A DNA stretch of 64,000 bases from Bradyrhizobium guangdongense (GCF_004114975.1 NZ_CP030051.1:6076001-6140000), one strand, 5' to 3'. Shown: positions 25,404 through 35,310, numbered from the stretch's first letter. Made by a program: numbers and translations. The notes: generated from the sequence alone by a model not told the origin.

Positions 25404-26453
25404 CTACTCCGCGGCCTGGAGGTGCTTCGGCGGGTTTTCCTTCGCCACCATCTTGTCGATCAACCTGCGCGTCCACATCGCGCCGGCGTCGATGTTGAGA
25501 TTGTAGAAGATGCGATCCGGATTCTCGTCCATCGCGCGCTGCTGCGCCTCGAGGATGAGCTCGTCCTCGCGGAAGATGCCGGAGACGCCTTCGCGGATTT
25601 CGGTGGTGATGCGCTGCTCGCCGATCTGGTAGTTGCGAACGAATGCCCAGAAATAATGGCAGGTCTTCTCGGTCTCCGGCGTGATGGTGTTGAGCACGAA
25701 GCCGTTGACGCCCTGCGAGCGGTCGCCTTCGGGCGCGCCGGTGCCCGCCGGGGCCACGCCGACGTCGATGGCGATGGTGCATGGCGCCTCGAAGCGGATG
25801 ATCTGCCAGCGGTCGACGGGGCCGGGCTTGCCGAGCTGCTTGGCCCAGAACGGCGGCGGCTCGATGTTGCGCATCCAGCGCGTCACAGTCACGGTCTTCT
25901 CGCCGTGGGTCACGTCGAACGGCGCTTCGGCGACCGCGTCATTGCCGATCGAGGAGCCGTGCACGAAGGTTTCGTGGGTGAGGTCCATGAGATTGTCGAG
26001 CACGAGGCGATAGTCGCAATTGACGTGAATGGTCTTGCCGTCGCCCGCCCACGCCGGATCGTGGTTCCAGTGCATGTCGGGGACGAGCGCGGGATCGGCC
26101 AGCGCAGGATCGCCCATCCAGAGCCAGATATAACGGTGACGCTCGACCACCGGATAGGCGCGCACGCAGGCCGACGGATTGATGGTCTCCTGCGAGGGCA
26201 TGAAGGTGCAGCGGCCCTGCGCATTGAATTTCAGGCCGTGATAGCCGCAGACGACGGTGTCGCCTTCGAGCCGGCCCTTGGACAGCGGCACCAGCCGATG
26301 CCAGCAGGCATCCTCCAGCGCGGTCACCGAGCCGTCGGCCTTGCGGTACATCACGATGTGCTTGCCGCAGATCGTCCGCGGCAACAGCGCCGGCTTCACC
26401 TCCGCGTCCCAGGCCGCGGCGTACCAGGCATTCATGGGAAAGGGTTTTGTCAC
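25404..26453 (-). CDS. Rieske aromatic oxygenase, vanillate O-demethylase VanA-like
   Basis: A 349-residue protein from a GTG at 26453 (VTKPFPMNAWYAAAWDAEVK) with GGGAGA seven bases before. The Rieske [2Fe-2S] ligands are CWH and CGYH (DACWHRLVPLSKGRL, VVCGYHGLKF, around residues 48-70). The mononuclear iron site is NLMDLTHETFVHG (Asp-x2-His-x4-His, about 150). Its relatives O- or N-demethylate or hydroxylate aromatic acids such as vanillate or toluenesulfonate. First gene of a three-gene operon with GntR regulator and reductase. Substrate cannot be read from sequence. Confidence 0.92.
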   Translation of the reverse strand: MTKPFPMNAWYAAAWDAEVKPALLPRTICGKHIVMYRKADGSVTALEDACWHRLVPLSKGRLEGDTVVCGYHGLKFNAQGRCTFMPSQETINPSACVRAYPVVERHRYIWLWMGDPALADPALVPDMHWNHDPAWAGDGKTIHVNCDYRLVLDNLMDLTHETFVHGSSIGNDAVAEAPFDVTHGEKTVTVTRWMRNIEPPPFWAKQLGKPGPVDRWQIIRFEAPCTIAIDVGVAPAGTGAPEGDRSQGVNGFVLNTITPETEKTCHYFWAFVRNYQIGEQRITTEIREGVSGIFREDELILEAQQRAMDENPDRIFYNLNIDAGAMWTRRLIDKMVAKENPPKHLQAAE

Positions 26454-26470
26454 TGGCGATCTCCCGCGGC

Positions 26471-26496
26471 TTATGTATGCGTTATGTATACAATAA
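26471..26496. promoter_or_regulatory. GntR-type operator near the Rieske operon start
   Basis: TTATGTAT occurs twice (26471-26478 and 26482-26489), and the second is part of TTATGTATACAATAA, whose centre TGTATACA (26485-26492) is a perfect palindrome. GntR/FCD regulators such as VanR bind sites of the ATTGTATACAAT type, from memory. It sits 18-43 bp upstream of the GTG start. Confidence 0.65.
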
Positions 26497-26556
26497 CGGA
26501 AGGAAAGGATTGTTCAAGCCGGATTCATGACGTATCTAAATACCTATTGCCGGTCG

Positions 26557-26568
26557 AGTGTATACATG
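26557..26568. promoter_or_regulatory. Second TGTATACA site upstream of the Rieske operon
   Basis: GTGTATACATGA holds another TGTATACA palindrome (26559-26566), 74 bp further upstream than the first. Two spaced copies suggest cooperative binding or DNA looping by the GntR regulator. Confidence 0.55.
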
Positions 26569-26583
26569 AATAACTGAGGATCG

Positions 26584-26677
26584 TTCCCCGCGAAAGCGGG
26601 GAATCCAGTACTCCGCGACGCTCATTGGGTTCACAATTGGAGCCGCGGCGTACTGGATCACCCGCTTTCGCGGGTGA
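26584..26677. repeat. Bipartite palindromic repeat (cruciform)
   Basis: Hairpin CCCCGC-GAAA-GCGGGG (26586-26601), then an outer stem ATCCAGTA (26603-26610) / TACTGGAT (26651-26658), then hairpin TCACCCGC-TTTC-GCGGGTGA (26658-26677). This composite is a frequent intergenic repeat in Bradyrhizobium. It lies between the Rieske operon promoter region and the end of pgm. Confidence 0.8.
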
Positions 26678-26738
26678 TGACACCTTTTGATGCGGCGAGT
26701 CCTCCTTTGGAGGCAGTCCCGGTGCTTCGGCTCGAGCC

Positions 26739-28385
26739 CTACGCCCCGAACACCTTCGCCAGCCCGGCCTGCGCCTCTTCCTGAATCCGCTTCAAGTGAT
26801 CGATGCTGCGAAAACTTTCCGCGTAGATCTTGTACACATCCTCCGTCCCCGACGGCCGCGCCGCGAACCAGCCGAAGTCGGTCTCGACCTTGATGCCGCC
26901 GAACGGCTGCCCATTGCCGGGCGCCTTGCTGAGCGTCGAACGGACCGGGTCACCGGCGAGGTCCTTCAAGCCGAGTTGCTCCGGCGTGACGGATTTCAAG
27001 ATGGTCTTCTGCGGCCCGGTCGCGGCGACGTCGATGCGGGCGTAATGCGGCATGCCGAACTCGGCGGTCAATTCATTGAAGAGCTGGCTCGGATCACGGC
27101 CGGTCTTGGCCATGATCTCGGCAGCGAGCAGCCCGAGAATGATGCCGTCCTTGTCGGTGGTCCACACCGTGCCGTCGCGGCGCAGGAAGGATGCCCCTGC
27201 ACTCTCCTCGCCGCCAAAGCCGAAGCTGCCCGTGAGGAGGCCATCGACGAACCATTTGAAGCCGACCGGCGTCTCCACCAGCTTGCGGCCGAGTTTTTTC
27301 GCGACCCGATCGATGATCGAGCTCGACACCACGGTCTTGCCAATCGCGGCATCCCTGCTCCAGTTCGGACGGTGCGCGAACAGATAGGAGATCGCGGTCG
27401 CCAGATAGTGGTTCGGATTCATCAGCCCGCCGGTGCGCGTGACGATGCCGTGACGATCGGCGTCGGTGTCGTTGGCAAAGGCGACGTCGAAGCGGTCGCG
27501 CATCGCGATCAGGCTTGCCATCGCGTAAGGCGAGGAGCAGTCCATGCGGATCTTGCCGTCCCAGTCCACCGTCATGAAGCGGAAGGTCGGATCGATCGCC
27601 TCGTTCACAACGGTGGCCTTGAGGCCGTAGCGCTCGATGATCGGATGCCAGTAGTGTACGGCGGCGCCGCCGAGCGGATCAATGCCGATATTGACGCCGG
27701 CGGATTTGACCAGGTCGAGGTCGACGACGCTGCCGAGATCGGCAACATAAGGCGTGATGTAGTCATAGGCGTGGACGTTCGACGATTTCAGCGCCTTGCC
27801 ATAGTCGATGCGCTTCACGCCCTTGAGGCCGTCCGCAAGATAGGCGTTGGCGCGCTTTTCGACCACACCGGTCACGTCGGTATCGGCCGGGCCCCCATGC
27901 GGCGGATTGTATTTGTAGCCGCCATCCTCGGGCGGATTGTGCGAGGGCGTGACGACGACGCCGTCGGCGAGGCCGCTTGCGCGGCCCTTGTTGTAAGTGA
28001 GGATCGCGTGCGAGATCACAGGCGTCGGCGTGTAGCCGCCGTCCTTGTCGATCATGATGTCGACGCCATTTGCAGCGAACACCTCGACCGCGCTGGCGAG
28101 CGCCGGCTCGGCCAGCGCATGGGTGTCGATGCCGATGAAGAGCGGACCGGTCAGCCCCTTCTCTTTCCTGTAATCACAGATGGCCTGCGTGGTGGCGAGG
28201 ATATGGCCTTCGTTGAAGCTGTTCTTGATCGAGGTGCCGCGATGGCCCGAGGTCCCGAACGCCACCCGCTGCGCCGGGTCCGATGCATCCGGCCTGCCAG
28301 CGAAATAGGCGGTCACCAGCCTTGGAACATTGGCCAGCACGCTCGGTGCAACCGGCTTACCCGCCGCGGGATCGACTTCTGCCAC
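26739..28385 (-). CDS. pgm: Phosphoglucomutase (alpha-D-glucose phosphate-specific)
   Basis: A 548-residue enzyme from a GTG at 28385 ([20 protein letters not shown]); CGGAGAG precedes it by a good spacing and the length then fits the 546-residue E. coli Pgm, while the in-frame ATG at 28406 would cover that ribosome site. [11 protein letters not shown] binds substrate, the phospho-serine loop is [13 protein letters not shown] and the Mg site is [10 protein letters not shown]. It interconverts glucose-6-P and glucose-1-P, the precursor of UDP-glucose and thus of the UDP-GlcA made by ugd downstream in the window. Confidence 0.95.
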   Translation of the reverse strand: MAEVDPAAGKPVAPSVLANVPRLVTAYFAGRPDASDPAQRVAFGTSGHRGTSIKNSFNEGHILATTQAICDYRKEKGLTGPLFIGIDTHALAEPALASAVEVFAANGVDIMIDKDGGYTPTPVISHAILTYNKGRASGLADGVVVTPSHNPPEDGGYKYNPPHGGPADTDVTGVVEKRANAYLADGLKGVKRIDYGKALKSSNVHAYDYITPYVADLGSVVDLDLVKSAGVNIGIDPLGGAAVHYWHPIIERYGLKATVVNEAIDPTFRFMTVDWDGKIRMDCSSPYAMASLIAMRDRFDVAFANDTDADRHGIVTRTGGLMNPNHYLATAISYLFAHRPNWSRDAAIGKTVVSSSIIDRVAKKLGRKLVETPVGFKWFVDGLLTGSFGFGGEESAGASFLRRDGTVWTTDKDGIILGLLAAEIMAKTGRDPSQLFNELTAEFGMPHYARIDVAATGPQKTILKSVTPEQLGLKDLAGDPVRSTLSKAPGNGQPFGGIKVETDFGWFAARPSGTEDVYKIYAESFRSIDHLKRIQEEAQAGLAKVFGA

Positions 28386-28665
28386 TTCAACTCTCCGTGC
28401 CTTCAAACGACAGTCTGGAGCACCATACCATCGGCCGGCCCGTCGCCAAGCGGCATGCCCGGCCGGACCGATGTCACACTCCGGTCAACAATCAACGCCG
28501 ATCCCGCATCGGATGATCCATGGGCTCTCGTACTTTGGTCCCGGATATCGGTTGATACAGGACAAAGACGCCACCGCGCAGCGTGGGCACGCTGCATGCC
28601 GTTTGATCAAGCAGGCCGGGGGTTTGCAGGCATGCCTGCCGTCCCAGCGGGGGAGTGGATTTGAG

Positions 28666-29052
28666 ATGACCGGACGTCTGATCTTCGTGCTGATGCTGTC
28701 CGTCGCCAATGCGATGTTGACCACCTCACCCGGCTTCGCCGCCGATGGCGATCCGGCCGCGGGCAAGGACATCTTCGCGCGAACTTGCGAGAACTGCCAT
28801 GCGGTGGTGATCGGGGTGAACAAGGTCGGCCCAAGCCTCTGGAATGTCGTCGACCGCAAGCCCGCCGCCGTTCCCGACTTCGCCTATTCTGACGCCATGA
28901 AGGCCAACAAGCAGCCATGGACGGTGGCGGCGCTCGACACCTACCTCGCCGACCCCCGCGGCGACGTCCACGGTGTCAAGATGTTCTTCAAGGGGCTGCC
29001 GAACTCGACAGATCGGGCTAACGTCATCGCCTATCTTCAGACGCTGAAGTGA
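28666..29052 (+). CDS. Class I cytochrome c, periplasmic
   Basis: A 128-residue protein with a Sec signal peptide (MTGRLIFVLMLSVANAMLTT, cut near GFAADG). The haem-binding motif is CENCH at mature position about 18, and the distal Met ligand lies in GVKMFFKGLPN, so a small mitochondrial/cytochrome c2-like fold is likely. Translation from 28666 is preferred because GGGAG precedes it and the signal starts there. Divergent from pgm. It could carry electrons to an oxidase or nitrogen-oxide reductase; the partner is not visible. Confidence 0.92.
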   Translation: MTGRLIFVLMLSVANAMLTTSPGFAADGDPAAGKDIFARTCENCHAVVIGVNKVGPSLWNVVDRKPAAVPDFAYSDAMKANKQPWTVAALDTYLADPRGDVHGVKMFFKGLPNSTDRANVIAYLQTLK

Positions 29053-29250
29053 GCTGTCGTAGCCTGCGAGCGGGCCTCTGACGGCGCCCGTTCGCCGACC
29101 ACGCGGTCCGCAATGATCCACATCGCCCCGAGAATCATCCGGCGTAAAGCCTGATTAACGTAAAGAAAGGCTTCCGCTTCGGTTTGGCCAGTGCCGCCTC
29201 TATTCTTTTGCATCGCAAGCGCGAGAGAAACGCGAACACGGAGCGGCGTG

Positions 29251-30408
29251 ATGCAAGGGCAGGCCCGGTTGGTTGCCGGACGAACCGATACGGGCGCCAC
29301 GCCGTTCGGACGTTCGCACAGCCTCGACTTTCTGCGCGGCCTTGCCATCGTCGGCGTGATGGCGATCCATGTTTCACAATCCTTTCCGTCAAACATCCAC
29401 GCCGTCGATTACGCCTTCATGTGCGGCTGGACCGGCGTCAACGTGTTCTACTTCGTCAGCGCCATGACGATGTGCCTGATGTGGACGCAGCGCACCGAGG
29501 CGAACCCGACGCGCAAATTCTACATCCGCCGCTTCCTGCGCATCGCCCCGCTGTTCTGGCTCGCGATCCCGGTCTATCTCGTCATCAACGGCACGGGGCC
29601 GAGCTACAATGCGCCCAACGGGATCGGCCCCCTCCAGGTGATCCTGACCGCGACGTTCTTGCATGGCTTCTGGCCCGACAGCGTCAACAGTGTCGTGCCG
29701 GGCGACTGGTCGATCGCAGCCGAGATGATGTTCTATCTCGTCTTCCCGCTCGTGATTTCAGCGTTCGGATCGCGACGGCGCCTGTATCTCGGACTGGCGA
29801 TCGTGCTGCATCTTGTCAACGTCTGCCTGTTCAAGCCGTTCGCCTTCGCGCTGTTCTCGGCCTATTACGGCCCCGGCCACGAGGCGTTCGTCTGGAACGC
29901 GCTGCACATCAGCTTCCTGAACCAGCTGCCTGTCTTCCTGGTCGGCTGCGCGCTGTTCTTCGCCTTGCGCGACGGCTTTGCGAAGTCGGACGCTGCGATC
30001 CTGGCCGGCTTCATCGCGCTCTCGTTCATCGCCAATCGCGCGACCGGCTCGCATGAGTTCAACTATCTCGTGATCAACCTCGTGCTCGGCGCATGCGTGT
30101 TCTGGTGCATCCGTCTTGCAGCCCGCTTCCGACCGCTCGAGGCGCTCGGCCGCAACTCCTATTCGATGTACCTGTCGCATTTCGCGGTGATCTTTGGCCT
30201 GCGCCAGATCTGGCCGTTCGTGGACGGGTTCGCGTCTCTGCTGCTCGCCTATGTCGTCACCGCTGCGCTGAGCTATCTCGTCGCGCGCGCGACCTGGCAT
30301 CTGGTCGAGCGGCACGCGCAGGATCTGGCGCATCGCCTGACATCTTCCGGCTCGAGCCGCTCGCCCTCGCAACCAATCATCGTGGCGCCCGCGACAGGCA
30401 TGCGCTGA
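29251..30408 (+). CDS. Acyltransferase-3 family membrane protein
   Basis: A 385-residue protein with about ten TM helices. The opening HSLDFLRGLAIVGVMAIHVS has the catalytic-type His of the acyltransferase-3 (OafA/YrhL) family, and RRFLRIAPLFWLAIPVYLVI carries the basic motif after helix 2. The ATG at 29251 is preferred to one at 29191, which adds a segment without homology. It should move an acetyl or other short acyl group to a sugar on the periplasmic side. Isolated at the left edge of the polysaccharide region, so the target polymer is uncertain. Confidence 0.88.
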   Translation: MQGQARLVAGRTDTGATPFGRSHSLDFLRGLAIVGVMAIHVSQSFPSNIHAVDYAFMCGWTGVNVFYFVSAMTMCLMWTQRTEANPTRKFYIRRFLRIAPLFWLAIPVYLVINGTGPSYNAPNGIGPLQVILTATFLHGFWPDSVNSVVPGDWSIAAEMMFYLVFPLVISAFGSRRRLYLGLAIVLHLVNVCLFKPFAFALFSAYYGPGHEAFVWNALHISFLNQLPVFLVGCALFFALRDGFAKSDAAILAGFIALSFIANRATGSHEFNYLVINLVLGACVFWCIRLAARFRPLEALGRNSYSMYLSHFAVIFGLRQIWPFVDGFASLLLAYVVTAALSYLVARATWHLVERHAQDLAHRLTSSGSSRSPSQPIIVAPATGMR

Positions 30409-30467
30409 GACCTATTCGGGTCGCCTCACCATCGGCGAGGACCTCACACCGACCGCGGTGCGGGAAC

Positions 30468-31352
30468 CTAAGACGTCCCCACCTCGATCCGAAACGACAA
30501 TTGCTCTTCGGCACCGGGCGCGATGTGCATCAGGCCCGGCTTGTCGCTGAACTCGCCGTCGAATCCTTTGGGGCTCGCATAGCCGCGCCAGGGCTCGATG
30601 CAGAGGAACGGCGCGCCTGTTGGTTTTGACCAGACGCCGAGTTCGCGAAAGCCGCGCCAGGACATTTCGAGCCAGGGACCGGTGCCGTCTGTGGCGGCAT
30701 AGCGAACCCCGTGGCTGTTGACGGGGTCGAGGATGACGGCATCGCTCGCGAACAGGGCTTCGGACAACGGCAATACGGTGCCTCGGACTGGGCTCGGATC
30801 CGTTGCCGCGAGCAGGAGGCCATTTTCGACACGCCGAACCGGCGAGGGCTCCTCGTCCGTGAACGTCAGAGCGTAGCTCTCTTTCGGCACACCACCCTGA
30901 ATCGGCCAGTTGAAAGCGGGATGGCCACCGAGCGACACGGGCAATGTCTCGCCGCCGGTGTTGACGACCCGAAGCGAGAGATCGAGCCCCGCATCGTCAA
31001 GCACATAGGCCGCCGTCAGCCGAAACGCGAACGGGTAGAGCGCGCGCGTCGCATCGCTGTCCTCCAGCACGAGCGAGCAGCGGCTTTCGCCACGCTCTGC
31101 CCACGCAAAGCGGCAATCGCGGGCAAAGCCGTGCTGGGTCATCCGGTAGGTCTTGCCGAGGTGCCGCATCTCGTCCTTGGCAAGGCGCCCGACGATCGGA
31201 AATAGCAGAGGCGCATGGCGCGGCCAGGCCGGGCCGGCCTGCCAGACGAACTCCGTGCCGTCCTTGTGCTTGAGCGAACACATCTCGGCGCCTTGCGCCT
31301 TGATGGTCGCGGTGAGATCACCACTGCGGAGCATGTGCGTGTCGTCGGTCAT
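30468..31352 (-). CDS. Aldose 1-epimerase family protein (galactose-mutarotase-like)
   Basis: A 294-residue protein starting at an ATG with GGAGA upstream (MTDDTHMLRSGDLTATIKAQ). The beta-sandwich fold of LacX/aldose 1-epimerase is supported by GAEMCSLKHKDGTEFVW near the N-terminus, HAPLLFPIVGRLA, the motif SLGGHPAFNWP with the catalytic-type His (about residue 155), and CIEPWRGYASPKGFDGEFSD. It may interconvert anomers of a sugar or sugar phosphate. Same strand and close to ugd, so it may serve the polysaccharide precursor supply. Confidence 0.85.
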   Translation of the reverse strand: MTDDTHMLRSGDLTATIKAQGAEMCSLKHKDGTEFVWQAGPAWPRHAPLLFPIVGRLAKDEMRHLGKTYRMTQHGFARDCRFAWAERGESRCSLVLEDSDATRALYPFAFRLTAAYVLDDAGLDLSLRVVNTGGETLPVSLGGHPAFNWPIQGGVPKESYALTFTDEEPSPVRRVENGLLLAATDPSPVRGTVLPLSEALFASDAVILDPVNSHGVRYAATDGTGPWLEMSWRGFRELGVWSKPTGAPFLCIEPWRGYASPKGFDGEFSDKPGLMHIAPGAEEQLSFRIEVGTS

Positions 31353-31406
31353 GGCAGTCTCCATCGGGGCCATCGCGACCGGATCATATCGCATCAAAAT
31401 CGATTT

Positions 31407-31431
31407 CGCCCGCCTCGCGAAGAGGCGGGCG
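31407..31431 (-). terminator. Rho-independent terminator after ugd
   Basis: GCCCGCCTC (31408-31416) and GAGGCGGGC (31422-31430) pair perfectly over a 5-nt loop, extended by a C/G pair. On the minus strand it is followed by GAAATCGATTTTG, a moderate T run. It ends the ugd transcript before the aldose-epimerase gene. Confidence 0.75.
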
Positions 31432-31451
31432 ACGATCCATGCCGCAGAAGC

Positions 31452-32765
31452 TCAGGCCTGGGGCGACCGCCCCACGCTCTCATAGGTGAAGCCGGCGGCA
31501 GCCATGTCTTCGGGGCGGTAGATGTTGCGCAGGTCGACGATGATGGGCTGCGCCATGGTGGTCTTCAGCCGGTCGAGATCGAGCGCGCGGAACTGGACCC
31601 ATTCGGTCACGATGACCAGCGCATCGGCGCCTTGCGCGCAGGAATAGGCATCTTCGCAATAGGTGATGTTGGGCAACTCGCCCTTGGCCTGCTCCATGCC
31701 GACGGGATCGAACGCCTTCACCTTGGCGCCCATGTCGAGCAAGCCCGTCACCAGCGGAATCGAGGGCGCATCGCGCATGTCGTCGGTGTCGGGCTTGAAG
31801 GTGAGGCCGAGCACGGCGATGGTCTTGCCGCGCAAGGAGCCGCCGAGCGCCTGGCTCACTTTCCGCGCCATCGCGCGCTTGCGGTTCTCGTTGACCGCCA
31901 GCACGGATTCGACGATGCGCAGATTCACGTCGTAGTCCTGCGCGATCTTGATCAGCGCCTTGGTGTCCTTCGGGAAGCAGGAGCCGCCGAAGCCCGGACC
32001 GGCGTGCAGGAACTTGGTGCCGATGCGGTTGTCCAGGCCAATGCCGCGCGCGACCTCCTGAACGTTGGCACCGACCTTTTCCGACAGGTCGGCGATCTCG
32101 TTGATGAAGGTGATCTTGGTCGCGAGGAAGGCGTTGGCGGCGTATTTGATCATCTCGGCGGTGCGGCGCGCGGTGAACATCAGCGGCGCCTGGTTCAGCG
32201 ACAGCGGGCGGTAGATGTCGCCCATCACCTTGCGGCCGCGCTCGTCGGAGGTGCCGACCACGACGCGGTCGGGGAACTTGAAGTCGCGGATCGCTGCGCC
32301 CTCGCGCAGGAACTCGGGATTCGAGGCGACGACGACGTCCGCCTTGGGGTTGGTCTCGCGGATGATGCGCTCGACCTCGTCGCCGGTGCCGACAGGCACG
32401 GTCGACTTCGTCACCACGACGGTGAAGCCGGTCAGCGACTGCGCGATCTCTTTCGCGGCGGCGTAGACATAGGAGAGATCGGCATGGCTGTCGCCGCGGC
32501 GCGAGGGCGTGCCGACGGCGATGAACACCGCGTCGGCGTCAGCAACCGGCTTGGAGAGATCGGTGGTGAAGTCGAGCCGCTTCGCCCTGACGTTGGTGGC
32601 GACCAGCTCGTCGAGGCCCGGCTCGTAGATCGGAATCTCGCCGCGATGGAGCGCAGCGATCTTCTTCTCGTCCTTGTCGACGCAGGTGACCTCGTGACCG
32701 AAATCCGCAAAGCAGGCTCCGGACACCAGTCCGACATAGCCCGTTCCGATCATCGCGATTCGCAT
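31452..32765 (-). CDS. ugd: UDP-glucose 6-dehydrogenase
   Basis: A 437-residue protein. NAD site MIGTGYVGLVSGACF at the N-terminus, and catalytic Cys in GPGFGGSCFPKD near residue 260; the helix GANVQEVARGIGLDNRIGT and the C-terminal VLGLTFKPDTDDMRDAPS are typical. It oxidises UDP-glucose to UDP-glucuronate with 2 NAD. Placed in a same-strand group with manC and a UDP-glucuronate 4-epimerase-like gene, it supplies acidic sugar to the polysaccharide. Confidence 0.96.
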   Translation of the reverse strand: MRIAMIGTGYVGLVSGACFADFGHEVTCVDKDEKKIAALHRGEIPIYEPGLDELVATNVRAKRLDFTTDLSKPVADADAVFIAVGTPSRRGDSHADLSYVYAAAKEIAQSLTGFTVVVTKSTVPVGTGDEVERIIRETNPKADVVVASNPEFLREGAAIRDFKFPDRVVVGTSDERGRKVMGDIYRPLSLNQAPLMFTARRTAEMIKYAANAFLATKITFINEIADLSEKVGANVQEVARGIGLDNRIGTKFLHAGPGFGGSCFPKDTKALIKIAQDYDVNLRIVESVLAVNENRKRAMARKVSQALGGSLRGKTIAVLGLTFKPDTDDMRDAPSIPLVTGLLDMGAKVKAFDPVGMEQAKGELPNITYCEDAYSCAQGADALVIVTEWVQFRALDLDRLKTTMAQPIIVDLRNIYRPEDMAAAGFTYESVGRSPQA

Positions 32766-32862
32766 GAGAAACTCTTTCCGTTGAGGACGGATGTTGCAGC
32801 AAACACCCTAGACCAATTCTCTACCCAGCCGCACGCCCAACATTAGGGCAGTCAAGACTCTT

Positions 32863-34290
32863 TCAAGAGCGCTGATAGTCGTCTTCAATCCGGATGATGT
32901 CGTCTTCCCCGAGATAGGAGCCGGTCTGGACCTCGATCAGTTCCAGCATGATTTTACCGGGGTTCTCCATCCGGTGCACCGCGCCCATCGGGATGTAGAT
33001 CGACTCGTTCTCGTGCACCGTCTTCACGGTGTCGTTGACGGTGACGCGGGCGGCGCCACGGACCACGATCCAGTGCTCGGCGCGATGGTGATGCTTCTGC
33101 AGCGACAGCCGCCCGCCCGGCTTCACGACGATGCGCTTGACCTGATGGCGCTCGCCATTATCGACCGACTGATAGCTGCCCCAGGGACGATGCACCTTGA
33201 GATGCTCCTCGGTGACCTTCGGCGCGACCGCCTTCAGTTTCGTGACGAGACGCTTGAGGCCGTTGGCATCCTGCTGGCGCGAGACCAGCACGGCATCCGC
33301 GGTCGCGACCACGACGAGATCGTCGACGCCTTCCAGCGCGACCAGCGCGGCATCGGTGGTGACGTTGCAGTTGCGGGAATCCTCGAACACGGCAGGGCCG
33401 TGCGCCGCGTTGCCTTGCGCGTCCTTCTCCGACAATTCCCACACCGCATGCCAAGAGCCGACGTCGGACCAGCCGCAGGACACCGGCACCACCGCCGCGC
33501 GCGAGGTCTTTTCCATCACCGCATAGTCGATCGAGATCGCCTTGGCGGCGCCGAACGCCTCGGGCTCCAGCGTGACAAAGCCGAGATCGCGGCCGGCATG
33601 GGCAACCGCTGACGACACGGCGTCGACGCTTGCCGCATCGACCTTGCGGTATTCGTCGAGCAGCAGGCTTGCGGGGAACATGAAGTTGCCGCTGTTCCAG
33701 AGATAGCCCGAATTGACGTAGTCGGCGGCCTTCGCCGCATCAGGCTTCTCGACGAAGCGCGCGACCGCGCGCACCTCGCCCGAGATCACCTCGCCCGGGT
33801 TGATATAGCCGTATTCGGTCGCCGGCCGCTCCGGCTTGACGCCGAAGGTGACGATGCGCCCCAGGCTCGCGGCGGCGAGGCCCTCGCGGCAGGCCGCGAC
33901 GAAGGCGGCGTTGTCCTGCACGACGTGGTCGGCGGCGAGCGCCAGCACGATCGCTTCACTGGTGCGGTTTTGCGCAAATGCCGCGCCGGCCGCGATTGCG
34001 GGCCCCGAATCGCGTCGCATCGGCTCGAGGATCACGTCGGCCTCGATGCCGATCTCGGCGAGCTGCTCGAGCACCATGAAGCGGTAGGCCGCGTTGGTGA
34101 TCACGATCGGTCGGTCGAACAGCGCCGCGTCGGAGACGCGCAGCAGCGTGTCCTGGAAGGTCGAGCGCGCGCCGAACAGCGGCAGGAACTGCTTCGGGCG
34201 CACCTCGCGCGAGGCCGGCCATAGCCGCGTGCCGGCGCCGCCGCACATGATCAGGGGGATGATCTTCTGAGACACTTGCGAGTCACTCAT
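32863..34290 (-). CDS. manC: Mannose-1-phosphate guanylyltransferase / mannose-6-phosphate isomerase
   Basis: A 475-residue bifunctional protein. The N-terminal nucleotidyltransferase has LIMCGGAGTRLWPASREVRP and KQFLPLFG; the C-terminal cupin isomerase has VHRPWGSYQSVDNGERHQVK and HHHRAEHWIVVRG with the metal His/Glu, ending at GAVHRMENPG. It makes GDP-mannose. It lies 97 bp upstream of ugd on the same strand and 9 bp after the epimerase gene, so these form one operon. It indicates mannose (or a derivative such as fucose or rhamnose) in the product. Confidence 0.95.
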   Translation of the reverse strand: MSDSQVSQKIIPLIMCGGAGTRLWPASREVRPKQFLPLFGARSTFQDTLLRVSDAALFDRPIVITNAAYRFMVLEQLAEIGIEADVILEPMRRDSGPAIAAGAAFAQNRTSEAIVLALAADHVVQDNAAFVAACREGLAAASLGRIVTFGVKPERPATEYGYINPGEVISGEVRAVARFVEKPDAAKAADYVNSGYLWNSGNFMFPASLLLDEYRKVDAASVDAVSSAVAHAGRDLGFVTLEPEAFGAAKAISIDYAVMEKTSRAAVVPVSCGWSDVGSWHAVWELSEKDAQGNAAHGPAVFEDSRNCNVTTDAALVALEGVDDLVVVATADAVLVSRQQDANGLKRLVTKLKAVAPKVTEEHLKVHRPWGSYQSVDNGERHQVKRIVVKPGGRLSLQKHHHRAEHWIVVRGAARVTVNDTVKTVHENESIYIPMGAVHRMENPGKIMLELIEVQTGSYLGEDDIIRIEDDYQRS

Positions 34291-34299
34291 GTCAGGGGG

Positions 34300-35310
34300 T
34301 CAAATACGATGATACTGTCGATACCATTCGATGAAGCGGCCGAGACCTTCCGCAATGGTCGTCGACGGCGCGAAACCGACGTCGCGCTGGAGCGCGGAAA
34401 TGTCGGCCCGCGTCTCCAGGACATCGCCGGGCTGCATCGGCAGCAGTTCGCGGATCGCCGGCTTGCCGATGATCTTCTCCAGCGTCTCGACGAACTCGAG
34501 CAATTTGACCGACCTGTTGTTGCCGATGTTGTACAGGCGATACGGTGCAGAGCTCGACGAATTTTCCGGCGCTTCCGCATTCCACGCCGGATTCGGCGTC
34601 GCAGGCCGATCGAGCGTGCGGATCACGCCTTCGACGATGTCGTCGACATAAGTGAAGTCGCGCCACATATCGCCGTTGTTGAAGATCTTGATCGGCTCAC
34701 CAGCGAAGATCGCGCGCGTGAACAGCCATGCGGCCATGTCGGGCCGCCCCCACGGGCCGTAGACGGTGAAGAAGCGCAGCCCGGTCACCGGCAGCTTGTG
34801 GACATGCGCAAAGGTGTGCGCCATCAGCTCGTTGGCCTTCTTGCTCGCGGCATACAGGCTGACCGGATGATTCACCGATTGCTCGGTCGAGTACGGCAAG
34901 GTGCGATTGGCACCATAGACCGAACTCGACGAGGCATAGACGAGATGCGCCAGGCCACGGCGCCGGCCGGCTTCGAGCACGGTAACAAAGCCGTCACAAT
35001 TGGCGCGGATGCTGGTGATGGGATCGTCGATCGAGGCACGCACGCCGGGCTGGGCTGCAAGGTGCACGATGCGATCCGGCGAGACCTCGTCGAACACGCG
35101 CGTCACCGCAGCGAAATCCGCAAGTTCGATCTCGTAGAATTTGAAACCTTTGATGGGCTCGAGCGTTGCGAGCCGCGCCCGCTTCAGAGCCGGATCGTAA
35201 TAGGGAGTGATTGAATCGATGCCGACGACCTGCTCGCCGCGGGCCAACAGCCGTTCACAAACGTGCATCCCGATAAAGCCGGCAGCGCCGGTCACGATCA
35301 CTGGTCGCAA
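34300..35310 (-). CDS. NAD-dependent UDP-glucuronate 4-epimerase-like protein
   Basis: A 336-residue SDR. A TTG at 35310 is taken as start (LRPVIVTGAAGFIGMHVCER) because GAGAGGA precedes it; a TTG at 35340 is an alternative. The Rossmann motif GAAGFIG is followed by the SSSSVYGANRTLPYS and catalytic YAASKK segments. Length and the SITPYYDPALKRARLATLEP motif match UDP-glucuronate 4-epimerases (LpsL-like) rather than GalE. It would make UDP-galacturonate, and head the epimerase-manC-ugd operon. B. japonicum EPS contains galacturonate, which fits. Confidence 0.88.
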   Translation of the reverse strand: MRPVIVTGAAGFIGMHVCERLLARGEQVVGIDSITPYYDPALKRARLATLEPIKGFKFYEIELADFAAVTRVFDEVSPDRIVHLAAQPGVRASIDDPITSIRANCDGFVTVLEAGRRRGLAHLVYASSSSVYGANRTLPYSTEQSVNHPVSLYAASKKANELMAHTFAHVHKLPVTGLRFFTVYGPWGRPDMAAWLFTRAIFAGEPIKIFNNGDMWRDFTYVDDIVEGVIRTLDRPATPNPAWNAEAPENSSSSAPYRLYNIGNNRSVKLLEFVETLEKIIGKPAIRELLPMQPGDVLETRADISALQRDVGFAPSTTIAEGLGRFIEWYRQYHRI

